A DNA stretch of 44,299 nucleotides, taken from a virus. The translations under genes were made by a program, and so were the position numbers. Positions 14,916-24,102 of this stretch are shown here, piece by piece (within the stretch, counting starts at the first letter, position 1; every line of letters starts with the position of its first letter). Under the pieces are notes generated by a model, which saw nothing but the letters and a program-made list of their open reading frames with translations, made no database searches and was not told where the DNA came from. Location: positions 1-44,299 of the IMG/VR virus record IMGVR_UViG_3300036851_000712; one strand, 5' to 3'.

Positions 14916-16382
14916 TCACCCCACTGCGCCGAAGGTCTCGAGAAGCTTGCGGGAGAACTCTGCCGCCTCGGTGCGGGCGTTGTTGGTGTAGTCCCAGCCG
15001 TAGGCGGAGTCAGAGCGGATCAGGCGCTGCCAGGACGAGGGCTGCATGGGCATGCCCGTCTTGGGATCGAGCTCGAGGGCCTTGCGCCACTTGGGGTCCA
15101 TGAGGTCGATCTGGTCGGGGTTGAGCTCCAGGTCCTTGGCCGCCATCTGGACGAAGGGATCAGCGAGCTGGCGCACGGTGCGGCCGGCGTCGAGGTCGTC
15201 GGCGTAGTGGGCGAACATGCCCTTGGCCACGTTCTTGGCGTAGTTGGTGAAGTCCTCGGTGCGGGCGGTGCCGGCGATGATCTGGCGACCCCACTGGTCG
15301 ATGGTCTGCTCGGAGAGCGGGACGAGGTAGTCGGAGGCCAGGCCCCGGAGGTCGCCGACGATGCGGGAGGTGCCCTGGGCTCCGGTGTCGGGGTTGTAGT
15401 CGAACTCGGAGGCCAGAGCGGCCCGCCTCTCGACGTCCTCCCAGCCGAACTCGTAGGACTGGCGGGCGATCTCCCGCAGGCGGCCCTCGGGGAGGGAGAA
15501 GCCCAGCTGGCCCATGAGGTAGCTGATCTTCTTGAACTCGCCCTCGACGCCAGAGTTGTAGGTGGCGGGGTCCTCGCCCCGTTCCTCGATCTTCTCGCGC
15601 TGGGTGGCCTCGTGTGTCTTCCACCACTCGGTGGCGGAGAGCCGGCCCTCGATGGTGAGCTCGTCGACCGGGGCGCCCTGGAGATCCCGGGCGATGTCGA
15701 CGAGAGCCTGGCGGATCTCAGGGATGTCGAGAGCCCAGGCGGAGAAGCCGTAGTTCTTGCGGATGTAGCGCTCGACCTCGGCGTCGGAAGCGTTGGGGGG
15801 CAGGGCCGGGGCGGCCGGACCAGGGGCAGGGGTGGTACCGGTGCCGGGACCGGCCAGGGTGCCTCTGGCCCGGGCGGTCCTGGCCCTCCCGGCCACAGTG
15901 GGGGTGGCAGTGGAGGGGGTGGCCGGGGGCGCAGGGCCGGCGATGCGGGTGCTGGGACCCCGGACGACACCGGAGCGCTCTACCGGGGCATTGGCGGTGG
16001 GGGCCTCGCCCTTGAAGGCGAAGGCGTGCTGGGTGCGGATGCGGTCGTAGTTGGCCGACTGCTCCCCGGAGAGCCCGAGCTCCTTGGAGGCGTAGGTGCC
16101 ACCGATCTCGCCCATGGCCTTACCGATCCGGGCCGCCTTCTCCAGGTCGGAGCGAGAGATCCCGGCGCGCAGGGCCCGGACGGCGGCGTCGTTGGCGAAG
16201 CGGCGGTTGGGGTCACGGTCGGAGAGGCCCTGGAGAAAGGCCACGTCGAAGCCGAGAACGGCGAGACCGTTGAGGAGAGCGGCCTCGTCGGCCTCTCCGC
16301 CGCCGAGAACCTCGACGATCCGATTGACGTAACTGGAGTCCCGAGAGGCGTTGGTGGGGGTGACGAGCTGGGGGGTGGCCAT
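14916..16382 (-). CDS. putative internal virion protein, 488 aa
   Basis: 488 residues; ATG 16382 overlaps the upstream stop (ATGA). The N-terminal 130 residues are helical and contain DRDPNRRFAND, similar to NRNDPNRRFTG in the next gene, hinting at a shared interaction motif. A Pro/Ala/Thr linker (about 138-200) leads to a helical C-terminal domain (about 205-480). No enzymatic motif was found. It is probably packaged and ejected with the DNA, judged from position and composition. Confidence 0.5.
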   Translation of the reverse strand: MATPQLVTPTNASRDSSYVNRIVEVLGGGEADEAALLNGLAVLGFDVAFLQGLSDRDPNRRFANDAAVRALRAGISRSDLEKAARIGKAMGEIGGTYASKELGLSGEQSANYDRIRTQHAFAFKGEAPTANAPVERSGVVRGPSTRIAGPAPPATPSTATPTVAGRARTARARGTLAGPGTGTTPAPGPAAPALPPNASDAEVERYIRKNYGFSAWALDIPEIRQALVDIARDLQGAPVDELTIEGRLSATEWWKTHEATQREKIEERGEDPATYNSGVEGEFKKISYLMGQLGFSLPEGRLREIARQSYEFGWEDVERRAALASEFDYNPDTGAQGTSRIVGDLRGLASDYLVPLSEQTIDQWGRQIIAGTARTEDFTNYAKNVAKGMFAHYADDLDAGRTVRQLADPFVQMAAKDLELNPDQIDLMDPKWRKALELDPKTGMPMQPSSWQRLIRSDSAYGWDYTNNARTEAAEFSRKLLETFGAVG

Positions 16383-17233
16383 CAGCCTCTCCTTCCCAGG
16401 ATCTTGGTGAAGGCGTCGTAAACGCGAACGAAATCGTGAGCACCGGCCTCGGCGGGAGCGGCACGTTGGGCGAAGGCCTCAGCGGCAGCTTCCGGGGAAG
16501 CGGCCTGCACAACGGTGCCACCCGCTTCGTCCGCTCGGTAGTTACCTGCCTGGGCCCCGCTCTGGGCGGCGTGGAAGGAGGAGACGAAGCGGTTGAGCTC
16601 GTCAGGCTTGAAGCCCCGACCCAGGATGGAGACGGCGGCTCGCTGCGCGGTCTTGCGGAGATCGTCAGGGTTGGTGAGGGCGACGGAGAGGGGCTGGCGG
16701 CTGCCGGTACCACGGCCCCGGCCGCCGGCTTCATCTCCGGCACCGGAGGCCATGTCGATGACCTCGTCGAGGGTGTAGTCGGCTCCGGCGGCATTGAAGC
16801 GAGCGGCCCGCTGGACGGCTTTCTGGTAAGCGGCGTAGGTCTGCTCGTCGTAGTCACCCCGGATGATCTCATCGGCCCGGACGCCCTGGCCGTAGAAGCC
16901 ACCGGCCCACAGGCGACCCTGAAGGTCGGAGAGGTCATCCTCGTTGCGGGAGTAGAACTCCTTTTCCAGTTGCGATTGGAGCTTGGTCTCGGAGAACTCC
17001 CGGGTGTAGTCGGCAGGAACCCCGCCGTAGAGAAACTGCGCCTCCTCCTCGGCGGTGAACTCTCCACCAGCGCCACCCCCGAGAACACCGGGCTTAGGAG
17101 CCCGGCGCTTGCGACCGACGCGGACAGGGAGATCTTGAGGGTCGTTGGCCATCTCGCCGCCAAAGATGGGGCCGGTGTCGACACCAAGAGTCTGAGCCTG
17201 AGCTATCGCCTCAGGAGGGAGACCGTTTGCCAT
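16382..17233 (-). CDS. putative internal virion protein, 283 aa
   Basis: 283 residues starting at ATG 17233 (ATGA overlap with the 1420-residue gene); the open frame before that is shadow. Low-complexity basic and glycine-rich stretches (RVGRKRRAPKPGVLGGGAGG, about 37-56) are followed by helices containing SRNEDDLSDLQGRLWAGGFY and a C-terminal helical half ending DAFTKILGRRG. The part GRGFKPDELNRFVSSFHAAQ resembles short peptide motifs in phage internal proteins. Role inferred from position only. Confidence 0.5.
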   Translation of the reverse strand: MANGLPPEAIAQAQTLGVDTGPIFGGEMANDPQDLPVRVGRKRRAPKPGVLGGGAGGEFTAEEEAQFLYGGVPADYTREFSETKLQSQLEKEFYSRNEDDLSDLQGRLWAGGFYGQGVRADEIIRGDYDEQTYAAYQKAVQRAARFNAAGADYTLDEVIDMASGAGDEAGGRGRGTGSRQPLSVALTNPDDLRKTAQRAAVSILGRGFKPDELNRFVSSFHAAQSGAQAGNYRADEAGGTVVQAASPEAAAEAFAQRAAPAEAGAHDFVRVYDAFTKILGRRG

Positions 17234-20200
17234 CAGGTCACCTCGATCTTGTCGTGCTCCAGCCAGCGGTAGTAGAGCTGGGAGAAGGGGAGATTGGCCT
17301 CGGTCATCTTGCCCGTCATCGACGCCCACCAGCGGGCCAGGTCGGCGTTCTGGGCGGAGTCGAGGGTCTTGGCCCCACCGGCAGCGTCACGGCGCTTGAG
17401 CTCGGTGACGAGGGTGTCACGGGCGGAGAGGTAGGTGCGCAGGCCCTGGATCTCCTGGCGGCCGGCGAGGCGGTCGTCGGCAGCCACTTCCCGAAGGCCA
17501 GCGAGCTTGCGGGCGGCCTTGGAGCGGTCGACGGTGGAGAGCTCCTGGTACCACTCCGGGTACTTCTCGGCCAGCTTGTTGGTCATGGCCCGCTTGAAGG
17601 CGGCGAGGTCGGCAGCAGCCTTGACCTGGAGGTTGGGGAGGCCGCGCTGAATGCGGGCGTGGTCGACGAGGTCCATCATCTTGGTGTACTCCATCCAGCC
17701 CCGCTTGATATTGGGGGCGGCGGCCGCCTCCTCGAAGGAGAAGGCCCGCCGCTGGGACTCACCGGAGCCGGGACGCAGCTTGGTGGTGAACTGAGAGTCG
17801 TAGACGGAGCGGGAGAACTCACCGGCTCCCTCAGCGCCGATGATGAGGCCGCCGATCTCGGGATGCTTTTGGATGAGGTCGGCGTACTTGCGCTGGGCGA
17901 CAGCGCCCTCCATGGTGGGCGGGACGCCGTTCATGGACTTGGAGAGGGTCTGGGTGAGGGGGAAGTACTCCTCGCCGTACTGCTCGAGGAAGACCTCGTC
18001 GGCGGTCTCGGGGTTCTTCTCCTTGAGCGCCCGGTAGATGTCTATGTACATCTGGAAGGGGGAGGTGAAGGTGGGAGCGACCGGGGAGACGAACGAGGCC
18101 ACGGCTCGCATGTTGTAGAAGGACTTGGCCTTCTTCTCGGCTTCCTCGTAATCGGGGCGCTCCGCCCGCTGACCGAGGTTGTACTTGACCAGCTCGTCGT
18201 TGTAGAGGCGGATGACGGTGTTGGAGAAGGTGCGGTCCTCCTCGCCGCCGAAGCGGGTCTTGAGGCGCTTGGCGGTAGCGGGCATGAGCGAGTCGACGAT
18301 CGACTGGGGAGCGCCGAAGGGGAGGATGAACTTGAGCGACTCCTCGAGCTCGGGGCGGCCCTTGGCGATCTCGCCTAAGGGGATGGCCACGATGGGGCCG
18401 GCGCCAGGCATGCCCTGGAGGATGGTGTTGAAGCCGTCCTTGGGCAGCTTGGCCGACTCGACCGTCTTGACGCCGGGGAGGTGGCGGGTCAGGTCGTTGA
18501 AGAGGGCCTTGCCGACAGGGTTGGACTCGGCGAAGAGGCGCATGTTGATGATGCGCTCCTTGCCGGCTTCGACCTTGTCGCCGAGGGGGGAGGTGGCGGT
18601 GCCGTCCTCGTGGATGCGGTTGCCGTTCTCGTCGATGACGAGGCCGGCCTTCTCGGGGGAGTTCCACACCTGGCGCATGCGGCTGACGAAGGCGGGGTTG
18701 GTGACGGCGATGCCCGTCCAGCGGGTGAGGACCTCCTGCCAGGCCGAGTAGAAAGGGCTGACGAAGCGCAGCATGTGGGACAGCTCGGACTCCTCGGCCA
18801 GGTCGTAGAGGAGGGACTTGGACTCGCCCAGGGCATGGGAGCGGGCCTGGCGGGCGAGCTTGTCGGCGAGGGCGGGGGTGAAGTCGATGCCCTGGCCGGC
18901 GTAGATGTCGACCAGGCGGGTGATCTCGGCGTTGTAGACGGCCTCGAAGTAGGGCTGGCGGGAGAGGACATTGGTGGGCAGGGCGCCGAGCCAGCGGAAG
19001 ATCTTGTCGCGGACGGAGCCCAGCTCCTTCTGGATGACGGACTGGCCGACGATGTCCTTCACGACCTCGGTGTTGACGACCGGCCGGAGGTTGGGGTCGG
19101 GCATGTGGGTGAGGGCGTCGGCGGCGGTGGCCTTACCTTCGAGAGCCAGGAGCTTGAGCTCGGCGGTGGGAAGGAGCTCGTCGGCCTGGGTCTTGGCCGC
19201 CTCCACCCAGTCCTCGGTGCGGGTCTTCCAGTGGGGCCGGGAGGCGAGGTAGGACTTACCCTCGGGAGTGTTGCGGAGGAAGTCGAGTACCTCGTCGATG
19301 GTGTCCCCCTCGACCAGGCGGGCCCAGACCGGGTCGGTGGTGACGATGTGGGTGGACTCCTCCCAGGCGGAGGGCCAGTCAGGATCGTCGGGGAGGATGG
19401 AGCGCTGCTTGGCGGCGACCGAGTCGCGCAGGCGGTTGACCTCCCGGTCGGCGACACCGGGGAGGGGGAAGTTGCGCTCGGCCGAGTTCATGGCCCGGGA
19501 GGCCTCGGCCAGGGTCTCGGGAGTGCCGAAGGCCGACTCCATCTCCCAGCCGTGGATGTCACGGGAGCCGAGGCGGAGGCCCTTGTACTCGGCGGCGATG
19601 CGCTCGTCCTTGGGGATGCGCCGAGCGGCGGCGGTGGCGTTGCGGACAGAGTCGACCACGAAGCGGGCGCCGGCCACGGAGGTCTGGCGGACGGTGGCCA
19701 TGGCCCCGATCATGGCCATGATGCGGACCTGCTCCTCACCGACGACCCGGAGGGGCCAGCCGACACGGAGGAGGACGGCCGGCTTCCACAGGTTCTGGAA
19801 CTTCTCCAGGTAGTCGTTGGGGATGGAGGCGGCAGGGTGGCGGGCCTTGAACTGGCCGATGCGGGAGAGGGTGTTCTCCAGGGCGTCGTAATCGGCCAGG
19901 GGGTAGAAGGAGCCGGAGTCGGCAGCGGGGTTGTAGGCCTTGTGGGTGACGCCGCGGTCGTCGACCACGTTGAAGTGGGACTTGCCCCGGGCGTCGGTGG
20001 CCTTGGAGGCGGAGAGCTGGGTGACGGCCCGGCGGCGGTGGGCGGCGGCCTGGGCCACCAAGGCATCGACGTCGGTGAGGGTGGCGCCGTGGCGCTCGGC
20101 GATGGTGCGGATGGCCAGGGCCTCGGCCTCCTCGAGGACGAGCTGGCGGCCGGCGGCGTTGGGGGCGGTCATGTAGGCGCCCCGGAGGCGGTCCTGGTCG

Positions 20201-21495
20201 TCAATGGTGGTACGGGCCTTCTCCAAGAGGCGCTGGACCTGAACGTCACCGGCAGCGTCCTCGAGGTTGACCAGGGTGCGGGGGCGCATGTTGAAGGCGA
20301 CCCGGAGGGGGGCACCGGCTCTGGATTGGTAGAAGTCCGAGCGGGTGAGGCGATGCCGGGCGGCGGAGGAGGCGGAGATGCGGGGCATCTCGGAGATGGT
20401 GGCGGTGGCGGCGTCGAGGCGGTCGAGACGGGTGGCCTCGGGATAGAGGAGGTCGTGCTCGGCGGTCAAGGCGTCGAGGCGCCGGGCCTCGAGGTCGAAG
20501 GGGAGGGTGCCCTCGGCCCGCTCGAAGGTGGCGATCATGGCCTGCTCGCCCTGGATACGGGAGAGCTGGCCGCCGAGGTCGGCGCGGGCGGCGGTGAGGG
20601 CCTCGATGTCGGAGCGCCGGCCGAGGAGGGCCCCCCAGGCGGTAGGGAGGTCGTCGGCCTCGGCCAGGACGGCGGCGATGGTGGCGCCGTCACGATGGTC
20701 GTGAAAGGCGAGGTCGCGGATCTTGGCCGCCGCCTCTTCGGTGGAGGCGGCGGCATTGCGGATGTCGGTGATCTGGGAGTTGACCCGGGCCATCTCCGGG
20801 CGCTGGAGGGCGGCCTCGATGTCCCTGGCGTTGCGGATGCCCCGGGCCACGAAGGGCTGGACCCGCTCGGGGAGCTTGGTGGCGAGGCGACCGACGCGGG
20901 AGCCGGCGCCCGCGGCCCGGACCTTGGAGGCGACCCCACCGATGAGGATGTCGGGCTCAAGGAAGAGCCGGGTGAGGCCGTCGGCGGTACCGGAGATGGC
21001 CTTGTACCAGTCGGTGCCCTGGGCCCGGGCTACCTGGGCCTCGTCGGTGATGTCGTCGGTGGTGAAGGCCAGGGCCAGGGCCTGGCCGGGGGAACGGGTC
21101 TGGGCGATCTTGTGGGCCCGGCCGAGATCGAAACCCTGGCCGGCGTCAGCCAGGGAGGCGGCGGTGATGACGGTGGAGAGGGGTTCACGGATGTACTCCC
21201 GGCCGGCGGTCTCCAGGCCGGCGAGGACCGGCTCGGTGACGGAGCGGACGGGCTGGCGCACGGCCTCAGGAAGGCCACCGAAGGCGGCACCGAGACCGGA
21301 GGTGGGGCCAAGGGCGGAGCCGAGCATCTGGCCACCCCGGCGGGTGACGGAGCCGTAGAGGGTGTTGACGAAGCCGTCGAGCTCGTCCTCGTCTACGAAG
21401 GGAGCCCGGGCCAGGTCCCAGACGAGGCCGACGGGAGCCTGGGCGGCAGAGGCGAACCCGGTGGCGATCTTCCCAAGTCGGTCGAGAAACCCCAT
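17233..21495 (-). CDS. very large putative ejection protein, 1420 aa
   Basis: The largest gene of the window. Starts at ATG 21495 with an amphipathic segment (MGFLDRLGKIATGFASAAQ). Most of the chain is helical and charged. A part around 560-640 includes FQNLWKPAVLLRVGWPLRVVGEEQVRIMAMIGAM, which is amphipathic and may enter membranes. Around 900-1000 are MLRFVSPFYSAWQEVLTRWTG and similar aromatic helices. No polymerase, lysozyme or protease motif is seen, so it is not an N4-type virion RNA polymerase on present evidence. Size and position after the portal suggest a channel-forming or ejected virion protein; a tape-measure role cannot be excluded. Confidence 0.55.
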   Translation of the reverse strand: MGFLDRLGKIATGFASAAQAPVGLVWDLARAPFVDEDELDGFVNTLYGSVTRRGGQMLGSALGPTSGLGAAFGGLPEAVRQPVRSVTEPVLAGLETAGREYIREPLSTVITAASLADAGQGFDLGRAHKIAQTRSPGQALALAFTTDDITDEAQVARAQGTDWYKAISGTADGLTRLFLEPDILIGGVASKVRAAGAGSRVGRLATKLPERVQPFVARGIRNARDIEAALQRPEMARVNSQITDIRNAAASTEEAAAKIRDLAFHDHRDGATIAAVLAEADDLPTAWGALLGRRSDIEALTAARADLGGQLSRIQGEQAMIATFERAEGTLPFDLEARRLDALTAEHDLLYPEATRLDRLDAATATISEMPRISASSAARHRLTRSDFYQSRAGAPLRVAFNMRPRTLVNLEDAAGDVQVQRLLEKARTTIDDQDRLRGAYMTAPNAAGRQLVLEEAEALAIRTIAERHGATLTDVDALVAQAAAHRRRAVTQLSASKATDARGKSHFNVVDDRGVTHKAYNPAADSGSFYPLADYDALENTLSRIGQFKARHPAASIPNDYLEKFQNLWKPAVLLRVGWPLRVVGEEQVRIMAMIGAMATVRQTSVAGARFVVDSVRNATAAARRIPKDERIAAEYKGLRLGSRDIHGWEMESAFGTPETLAEASRAMNSAERNFPLPGVADREVNRLRDSVAAKQRSILPDDPDWPSAWEESTHIVTTDPVWARLVEGDTIDEVLDFLRNTPEGKSYLASRPHWKTRTEDWVEAAKTQADELLPTAELKLLALEGKATAADALTHMPDPNLRPVVNTEVVKDIVGQSVIQKELGSVRDKIFRWLGALPTNVLSRQPYFEAVYNAEITRLVDIYAGQGIDFTPALADKLARQARSHALGESKSLLYDLAEESELSHMLRFVSPFYSAWQEVLTRWTGIAVTNPAFVSRMRQVWNSPEKAGLVIDENGNRIHEDGTATSPLGDKVEAGKERIINMRLFAESNPVGKALFNDLTRHLPGVKTVESAKLPKDGFNTILQGMPGAGPIVAIPLGEIAKGRPELEESLKFILPFGAPQSIVDSLMPATAKRLKTRFGGEEDRTFSNTVIRLYNDELVKYNLGQRAERPDYEEAEKKAKSFYNMRAVASFVSPVAPTFTSPFQMYIDIYRALKEKNPETADEVFLEQYGEEYFPLTQTLSKSMNGVPPTMEGAVAQRKYADLIQKHPEIGGLIIGAEGAGEFSRSVYDSQFTTKLRPGSGESQRRAFSFEEAAAAPNIKRGWMEYTKMMDLVDHARIQRGLPNLQVKAAADLAAFKRAMTNKLAEKYPEWYQELSTVDRSKAARKLAGLREVAADDRLAGRQEIQGLRTYLSARDTLVTELKRRDAAGGAKTLDSAQNADLARWWASMTGKMTEANLPFSQLYYRWLEHDKIEVT

Positions 21496-21547
21496 ATCTC
21501 AGGGCTCCCGGCACAGGGGATCGGGCGGCGGCGTCAAACTACGGAGC

Positions 21548-21772
21548 ATGGACACGAACCCCGACGACATCTTCTTCGCCACCGTCAAGAACAAGAACCG
21601 GCCCGTTGCTGTGGTAACGGAGCGGGCGCCTCTGACGTACAAGCGCGCCCCCCTGGGCGAGGCGGTTGGCGAGGTGCTCGAGGGTGGCCTCACGCTGTGG
21701 CTGATCTTCGGTACAGCCATCTTCTTCCTCGGGTCGGTGCTCGGCATGCTCGGCCTCATCAGCTACGGCTGA
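21548..21772 (+). CDS. single-helix membrane protein on the opposite strand
   Basis: 74 residues from ATG 21548. The N-terminal 45 residues are polar (MDTNPDDIFFATVKNKNRPV...), followed by one clear transmembrane helix (LTLWLIFGTAIFFLGSVLGMLGLI, about 48-71) at the C-terminus. It is transcribed against the late operon and overlaps the end of the 155-residue gene by 10 bases. Codon choice and a natural amino-acid mix favour this strand over the reverse frame. It could be a membrane-acting early protein (for example exclusion), or a holin, but nothing shows which. Confidence 0.55.
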   Translation: MDTNPDDIFFATVKNKNRPVAVVTERAPLTYKRAPLGEAVGEVLEGGLTLWLIFGTAIFFLGSVLGMLGLISYG

Positions 21773-22230
21773 GGCGGGATGGCGCCGCGGATGCGGCGGA
21801 CGAAGTTGCGGGCGGTGGGTGAGGCGTCGGGCATCGACGCCAGCAGTTCGAGAGTCGGCAGGTAGCGGGCCAGGGCGGAGAGCTCGGGGTTGGCCGGCGG
21901 CGGTGCCGGCTGAGGACGAGGACCGGCGCCAGGGCCGAAGGGGAGCCCAGCGGTGAGGGGCTCGTCGGGGCGAGAGGTGGGGGTGCCGAAGGTGGGCACC
22001 TGATCGGGCGTGACCATCGGTGGCCCAGGGGCAGCGGGGAGCGGGACGGCCTGCTGGGCCCGCTCCAGGCGGGCGCCCTGTCCGTACTCCTTCGACGGCG
22101 GGGCCTTCACCGCCTGGCGGGGCCCGGTCTGGAGATCGCTCCGGTTGGAGTACTGGGCGCCCTGAATGCCCTGGCGGGGACCGCCTCGGGGGTCGGGAGC
22201 CTGGCCGGGGGACTTGCGCTTCCTGGGCAT
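21763..22230 (-). CDS. proline-rich virion-region protein, 155 aa
   Basis: 155 residues, starting immediately after the portal gene stops. Basic N-terminus (MPRKRKSPGQ), then long disordered Pro/Gly/Gln stretches, and a helical end (PELSALARYLPTLELLASMPDASPTARNFVRRIRGAI). Such a protein next to the portal occurs in several actinophages of this type, to my knowledge without known function. It may be an internal head or packaging accessory protein. Confidence 0.6.
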   Translation of the reverse strand: MPRKRKSPGQAPDPRGGPRQGIQGAQYSNRSDLQTGPRQAVKAPPSKEYGQGARLERAQQAVPLPAAPGPPMVTPDQVPTFGTPTSRPDEPLTAGLPFGPGAGPRPQPAPPPANPELSALARYLPTLELLASMPDASPTARNFVRRIRGAIPPQP

Positions 22231-24030
22231 CTACGCCGCTCCTACTCCGGTCCCCCGCAGGGAGCCCATCAGGTCTCGCAGGTTGTTAAGTGACGGCGGC
22301 TGCTCGGGGATAGCCACACCGGCCTCCGCCCCCATGCCCGGCTGGGCCAGGCCGGGCTGGGCCTCGGGAGCTCCGGGGGCGACCGGCTCGACGGCGGTGG
22401 CCTGGCGCTCCTGGGCCTCCTCCTGGGCCTGCTGGACGGCCTTGTAGAGGGGGAGGCGCTTCTCCATGACCAGCTGGGAGATGCGGGCCAGGTCGGCGGG
22501 GGGAATGGCCCCGGTGGAGGCCTGCTGCTGGAGGCCGGAGAGGAAGGCGGCCTCAAGGGCCTCGGCGGTGATGCGGGACATCTCCAGCTCGGGGTCCTCG
22601 ATGAGCGGGTCGATCTGCATGAAGCGCTCTTTGGACATCGCCCCCATGCCCAGGCGCTGGCCGCCGGAGATGACGAGCTCGTTGGCGTCAGCGCCAGCGA
22701 AGGAGTAGCGGACGGAGTGGCGGTCGGTGTCCCAGGTCTCGGCGGGGTCGTAGGTGCCCGAGCCCTTGCGCCCCTTCCAGTCGTAGTAGTAACTCCGTGG
22801 CTGAGTGCCGTAGTAAGCCCGGTCGACGGCGATGGCCCGCACGTTCTCCTCGCGGAGGGAGACCTCGAGGATCTGCTGGGCTTCGGCTATTGCGAAGTCG
22901 ATGGCGGCGGAGAGGATCTGCTGGCCACGCCGGCCGGTGCGGACGTTGGAAACGGACTCGCCCCCGAACTCGGCGGGGATGCCGCCCTCTAAGCGCATGG
23001 CCCGCTCGAGCATGTTGATCATCTGCATGGTCTGCTGGCCGGGGGACTGGTGGATGGACTTGATGTCGCCGCCGGTCAGCTTGCCCCGCTCACCTCTGAG
23101 GCCGTCGGCCTCCTCGAGGATCTCGACCACCTCGCCCTGGCGGGCGACAGCCCACTCGTCGGGGAAGATGTCGCGCTCAACGGACAGGCCGCCCAAGGCC
23201 ATGAGCTTGGCCTGCCACCAGAACACACCGACCAGGCCGTCGAACTGGCCCATGGGCTTGTTGCGGTTGAGCACGATGCGGTAGGGGGCGACGACAGGGC
23301 AGATGCCGGCCCGGTTGGGGATGCGCTCGGCCACGATGAAGGGCTTGCCGGCGCCCTTGGGTGATTGCCAGATGTCGTCAGAGCGGTGCTCGCCCAGAAT
23401 GACGAGCACGGTCTCGTCGAAGCTCAAATACTCACAGCACACGAAGAGGGTGTCGGGCTTGGGGTCACGACCCTTGTGGAGCTGGGCGAGGTGGTCGGGG
23501 TAGAGGCGCTCCAGCCAGCGCAGGGGCTGGGTGTAGGTGTGGATGGCGTCGAGGGGGGTCATCTCCCGGGTGGGGGAGGTGGGGGGCAGGTAGGTGGTGA
23601 AGGGGTCGAGCACTTTCCATACCGGATAAGGTCTCGTAGGGTCATACTGTATACTTACGGGCGCACAGGAGTAGCCGATGAGGTGACGGGCCCGCTCTTT
23701 CAGTTTGAGGGTCAGGTCGTTCATGGCCCACCAGGACAAGACGATGTCAGCCTTGGTGCGGGCCCGGTCCTCGTGGACGTCGAAGCCCGGGCGCATGGGA
23801 GGGAAGTCGGGCTCAGGCAGGGTGGAGGCGACGCGCATGGCCGTCTGGTCGAGGCCGGACTGCAAGAGGTTGGCCACCATCGGCTTCTCGTTGCGGGAGA
23901 TCTCGGGGAGGGGCACGTCGAGCTCGCCGGCGTAGGCCAGGTCCAGCTCACGCATGACGGCGAAGCGGGGCTCCTGGCGCTTCTTACGCTCTGCGTAGTA
24001 CTCGACCACCTGCTCAGCCGTGATCGGCAT
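22231..24030 (-). CDS. portal protein
   Basis: 599 residues. ATG 24030 is preferred because GGGGAG lies five bases upstream; a GTG six bases earlier is inside that site. The order of elements fits portal proteins: N-terminal helix (VVEYYAERKKRQEPRFAVMRELDLAYAG), a wing region with beta strands (PVWKVLDPFTTYLPP), a stem/tunnel region with SPGQQTMQMINMLERAMRLEGGIPAEFGGESVSNVRTGRRGQQ (about 335-378) and a C-terminal helical barrel rich in Gln and Ala. It forms the dodecameric DNA gate at one capsid vertex and docks the terminase. The call also rests on its place right after the terminase gene. Confidence 0.85.
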   Translation of the reverse strand: MPITAEQVVEYYAERKKRQEPRFAVMRELDLAYAGELDVPLPEISRNEKPMVANLLQSGLDQTAMRVASTLPEPDFPPMRPGFDVHEDRARTKADIVLSWWAMNDLTLKLKERARHLIGYSCAPVSIQYDPTRPYPVWKVLDPFTTYLPPTSPTREMTPLDAIHTYTQPLRWLERLYPDHLAQLHKGRDPKPDTLFVCCEYLSFDETVLVILGEHRSDDIWQSPKGAGKPFIVAERIPNRAGICPVVAPYRIVLNRNKPMGQFDGLVGVFWWQAKLMALGGLSVERDIFPDEWAVARQGEVVEILEEADGLRGERGKLTGGDIKSIHQSPGQQTMQMINMLERAMRLEGGIPAEFGGESVSNVRTGRRGQQILSAAIDFAIAEAQQILEVSLREENVRAIAVDRAYYGTQPRSYYYDWKGRKGSGTYDPAETWDTDRHSVRYSFAGADANELVISGGQRLGMGAMSKERFMQIDPLIEDPELEMSRITAEALEAAFLSGLQQQASTGAIPPADLARISQLVMEKRLPLYKAVQQAQEEAQERQATAVEPVAPGAPEAQPGLAQPGMGAEAGVAIPEQPPSLNNLRDLMGSLRGTGVGAA

Positions 24031-24102
24031 AGCCACTCCCCGGTACTAGATGACCTGGAACTCGATCTGCGGGTCTTAGATCAGGCTGTAGCTGTTCACT
24101 CA

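Noticed and set aside
14286-16421. A 711-codon plus-strand open frame
   Set aside because: Same kind of antisense shadow (opposite the 488- and 387-residue genes).
17233-21495. N4-type virion RNA polymerase or tape measure protein
   Set aside because: The N4-like capsid family suggested a virion polymerase, but no single-subunit polymerase motifs are visible and the protein is far shorter. A tape measure is not supported either, as no tail tube genes are nearby; kept as a putative ejection protein.
18481-21822. A 1113-codon open frame on the plus strand opposite the largest virion gene
   Set aside because: Composition is dominated by Gly, Val, Leu and Asp with no domain pattern, as expected for the antisense of a GC-rich gene; the minus-strand frame has overlaps with neighbours and normal protein character.
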